Below are positions 5,597 to 6,896 of a stretch of 6,896 nt of DNA, in pieces. Under the pieces are notes generated by a model, which was not told the origin of the DNA, ran no database searches, and saw only the letters and a list, made by a program, of their open reading frames with translations. The position numbers and the translations under genes were made by a program. Positions within the stretch are counted from its first letter, which is position 1; every line of letters starts with the position of its first letter. Where the stretch lies: NCBI GenBank assembly GCA_963976395.1, contig CAXBLG010000117.1:1-6896 (forward strand), given 5' to 3'. The DNA is from UBA11612 sp963976395. GTDB taxonomy: Bacteria > Pseudomonadota > Alphaproteobacteria > Rhodospirillales > Rhodospirillaceae.

Positions 5597-6896
5597 GCGC
5601 CTTCTATATTCTCAATCCGCATCATGTGCGGCGGTTCCACAAGCGCAGCGTTGGCTTGCAAACGTTTGAGCGCCCTCACAAGATTCGACTCCTGAGTTTC
5701 GTGAGTAATGATGACCACGTTCACATTGACGTTCACATTTCGGCCGCGCTGTAAGACCGATTCCATGGACACAGACTCATCGCGAAATGCCGAGGCGATG
5801 TCCGCGAAAACGCCTGGCCGATCAACTACAAGAAGTCTGACGTAGTACTCGCCAATATGCCGCTCAACGGGAACCGACGGCAGGGCCTTCAAAAAACAAG
5901 TTGGGACTCCAAACACCGGCGCGTGGCGCCCAGCCGCAATATCCATAATATCGGACACAATGGCCGAAGCGGTCGGGCCTGCGCCAGCACCGCGCCCTTC
6001 GTAAACCGATTTACCGACAAAATCGCCTTCTGCCACGACCGCATTGAAAACACCCTCAACCGAGGCGAGCGGATGCTCGGGCCGGATCAAACACGGATAG
6101 ACCCGCTGCACAATCCCGCCGCCGGTGCGTTCAGGCAAACGCTCGGCGAGACCGAGCAGCTTGATGCGATAACCGAATTCATCTGCGTAATTAATATCGA
6201 GCGGCGAAATGTTGCGAATACCTTCGACGTGCACCGCATTGATATCAATGGCCGTGCCGAAGGCCACACTCGTGAGAATAGCCAACTTATGCGCCGCATC
6301 TACGCCGTCCACATCAAAGGTAGGATCAGCTTCGGCATACCCAAGAGCCTGCGCTTCCTTCAGCACATCCTCAAAGTCCCGACCGGTCGTCCGCATCGTT
6401 GACAGGATATAGTTGCAGGTACCGTTGAGGATGCCGGTAATCCGGTTGATGGAATTACTCGCGAGGCTTTCGCGAAGCGCCTTGATAATCGGCACCCCGC
6501 CGGCAACGGCCGCTTCATAGGCGAGGCTCACGCCGCCCTCTTCGGCCATCTTGGCAAGGGCAACCCCATGGTTGGCGAGAAGTGCCTTATTTGCCGTTAC
6601 CACATGAAGTTTGCGCTTAAGGGCGGTTTCGACCGTTTTTCGCGCGCTGCCTTCAGCGCCGCCGATCACTTCAACGACGACATCAACATCAGCTTGCGCC
6701 GCCAATTCCGCGCCGTCGTTGAACCAAGTGACACCATCCAGGTCAATGCCACGATTCTTTTTCCGCTGAGACGCGGCCACAGCGGTCACCTCAAGCGACC
6801 GACCACAACGCTCAGTGATTACTCGGCTGTTGGCCTCCAACAGCTTGAAGGTGCCGGCCCCTACAGTTCCGAGACCGGCTATGCCAATTTTCAATG
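5593..6896 (-). CDS. hom: Homoserine dehydrogenase with C-terminal ACT domain (5' end outside window)
   Basis: At least 433 residues of the NAD(P)-dependent enzyme that reduces aspartate 4-semialdehyde to homoserine, the branch leading to threonine and methionine. Counting from the codon at 6894-6892, the Rossmann motif GLGTVGAG is at 7-14, TANKALLA at 100-107, YEAAVAGGVPII at 126-137 and GILNGTCNYILS at 154-165. GYAEADPTFDVDGVDAAHK (185-203) carries the expected acid and base residues Glu188, Asp199 and Lys203. GRGAGAGPTASA is at 300-311, and an ACT regulatory domain for feedback by threonine starts near 348. The first visible full codon is TTG. Relatives usually read P-L-K-I-G-I-A-G here, so this is probably an internal Leu and the true start lies beyond the window edge. 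The stop TAG (5593-5595) overlaps the stop of the convergent SnoaL-like gene. Confidence 0.96.
   Translation of the reverse strand, partial: LKIGIAGLGTVGAGTFKLLEANSRVITERCGRSLEVTAVAASQRKKNRGIDLDGVTWFNDGAELAAQADVDVVVEVIGGAEGSARKTVETALKRKLHVVTANKALLANHGVALAKMAEEGGVSLAYEAAVAGGVPIIKALRESLASNSINRITGILNGTCNYILSTMRTTGRDFEDVLKEAQALGYAEADPTFDVDGVDAAHKLAILTSVAFGTAIDINAVHVEGIRNISPLDINYADEFGYRIKLLGLAERLPERTGGGIVQRVYPCLIRPEHPLASVEGVFNAVVAEGDFVGKSVYEGRGAGAGPTASAIVSDIMDIAAGRHAPVFGVPTCFLKALPSVPVERHIGEYYVRLLVVDRPGVFADIASAFRDESVSMESVLQRGRNVNVNVNVVIITHETQESNLVRALKRLQANAALVEPPHMMRIENIEGA
5717..5740 (-). repeat. Two 12-bp tandem units inside hom
   Basis: Units 5717-5728 and 5729-5740 match at 11 of 12 bases and keep the reading frame. 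They encode an alternating Asn-Val run (NVNVNVNV) before VVIITHET in the ACT domain of hom, a position where relatives normally have a short variable loop. Confidence 0.7.

Noticed and set aside
5857..6402. 181-codon plus-strand open frame opposite hom
   Set aside because: It is fully antisense to conserved Hom motifs, has no start signal and no domain, so it is a shadow frame.

Overview
The window looks like a chromosomal segment of an alphaproteobacterium. The evidence is the minus-strand order hom (homoserine dehydrogenase), glpX (class II fructose-1,6-bisphosphatase), recJ, which I recall as a recurrent gene neighbourhood in that class. The moderately GC-rich coding sequence and the style of the tRNA-Glu agree with this. 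No species can be named from the sequence alone.

Layout, left to right. (1) A tRNA-Glu(UUC) with encoded CCA on the minus strand at 15-90, with a candidate promoter just upstream of it. (2) A GNAT acetyltransferase of the phosphinothricin/methionine-sulfoximine acetyltransferase type on the plus strand (311-907). Its CoA-binding motif A is degenerate and it has a strongly basic C-terminal tail. (3) A 26-bp perfect palindrome with an A-run on one side and a T-run on the other (917-942), which looks like a bidirectional terminator shared with the next gene. (4) A small exported protein on the minus strand (974-1618), made of two tandem copies of a Cys-Trp-Gly-Cys module that resembles the HdeA/HdeB fold. 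(5) recJ (1800-3593) and glpX (3605-4594), 11 bases apart and probably co-transcribed. (6) A 465-base stretch without an intact gene (4595-5059). It holds the decayed C-terminal end of an FAD/NAD(P)-dependent flavin oxidoreductase of the 2,4-dienoyl-CoA reductase/old yellow enzyme type, interrupted by an in-frame TAA, plus a strong hairpin and a candidate new promoter for glpX. (7) A plus-strand SnoaL/NTF2-like gene (5060-5596). (8) hom (5593-6896), cut at its 5' end by the window edge. Its stop codon interlocks with that of the SnoaL-like gene in a shared CTAG.

How it fits together. Hom commits aspartate semialdehyde to threonine/methionine synthesis, GlpX serves gluconeogenesis, and RecJ serves DNA repair. 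They are housekeeping genes linked by position rather than by pathway. The most informative part is the break in this run. An oppositely oriented SnoaL-like gene and a dying flavoenzyme fragment sit exactly between hom and glpX. This suggests a small accessory, probably catabolic, module that was inserted and then partly lost, leaving glpX-recJ to be expressed from its own promoter. I found no CRISPR array, transposase, integrase or phage gene. No clearly new multi-gene system is visible; the inserted module and the tandem HdeA-like protein are the best candidates for something undescribed.
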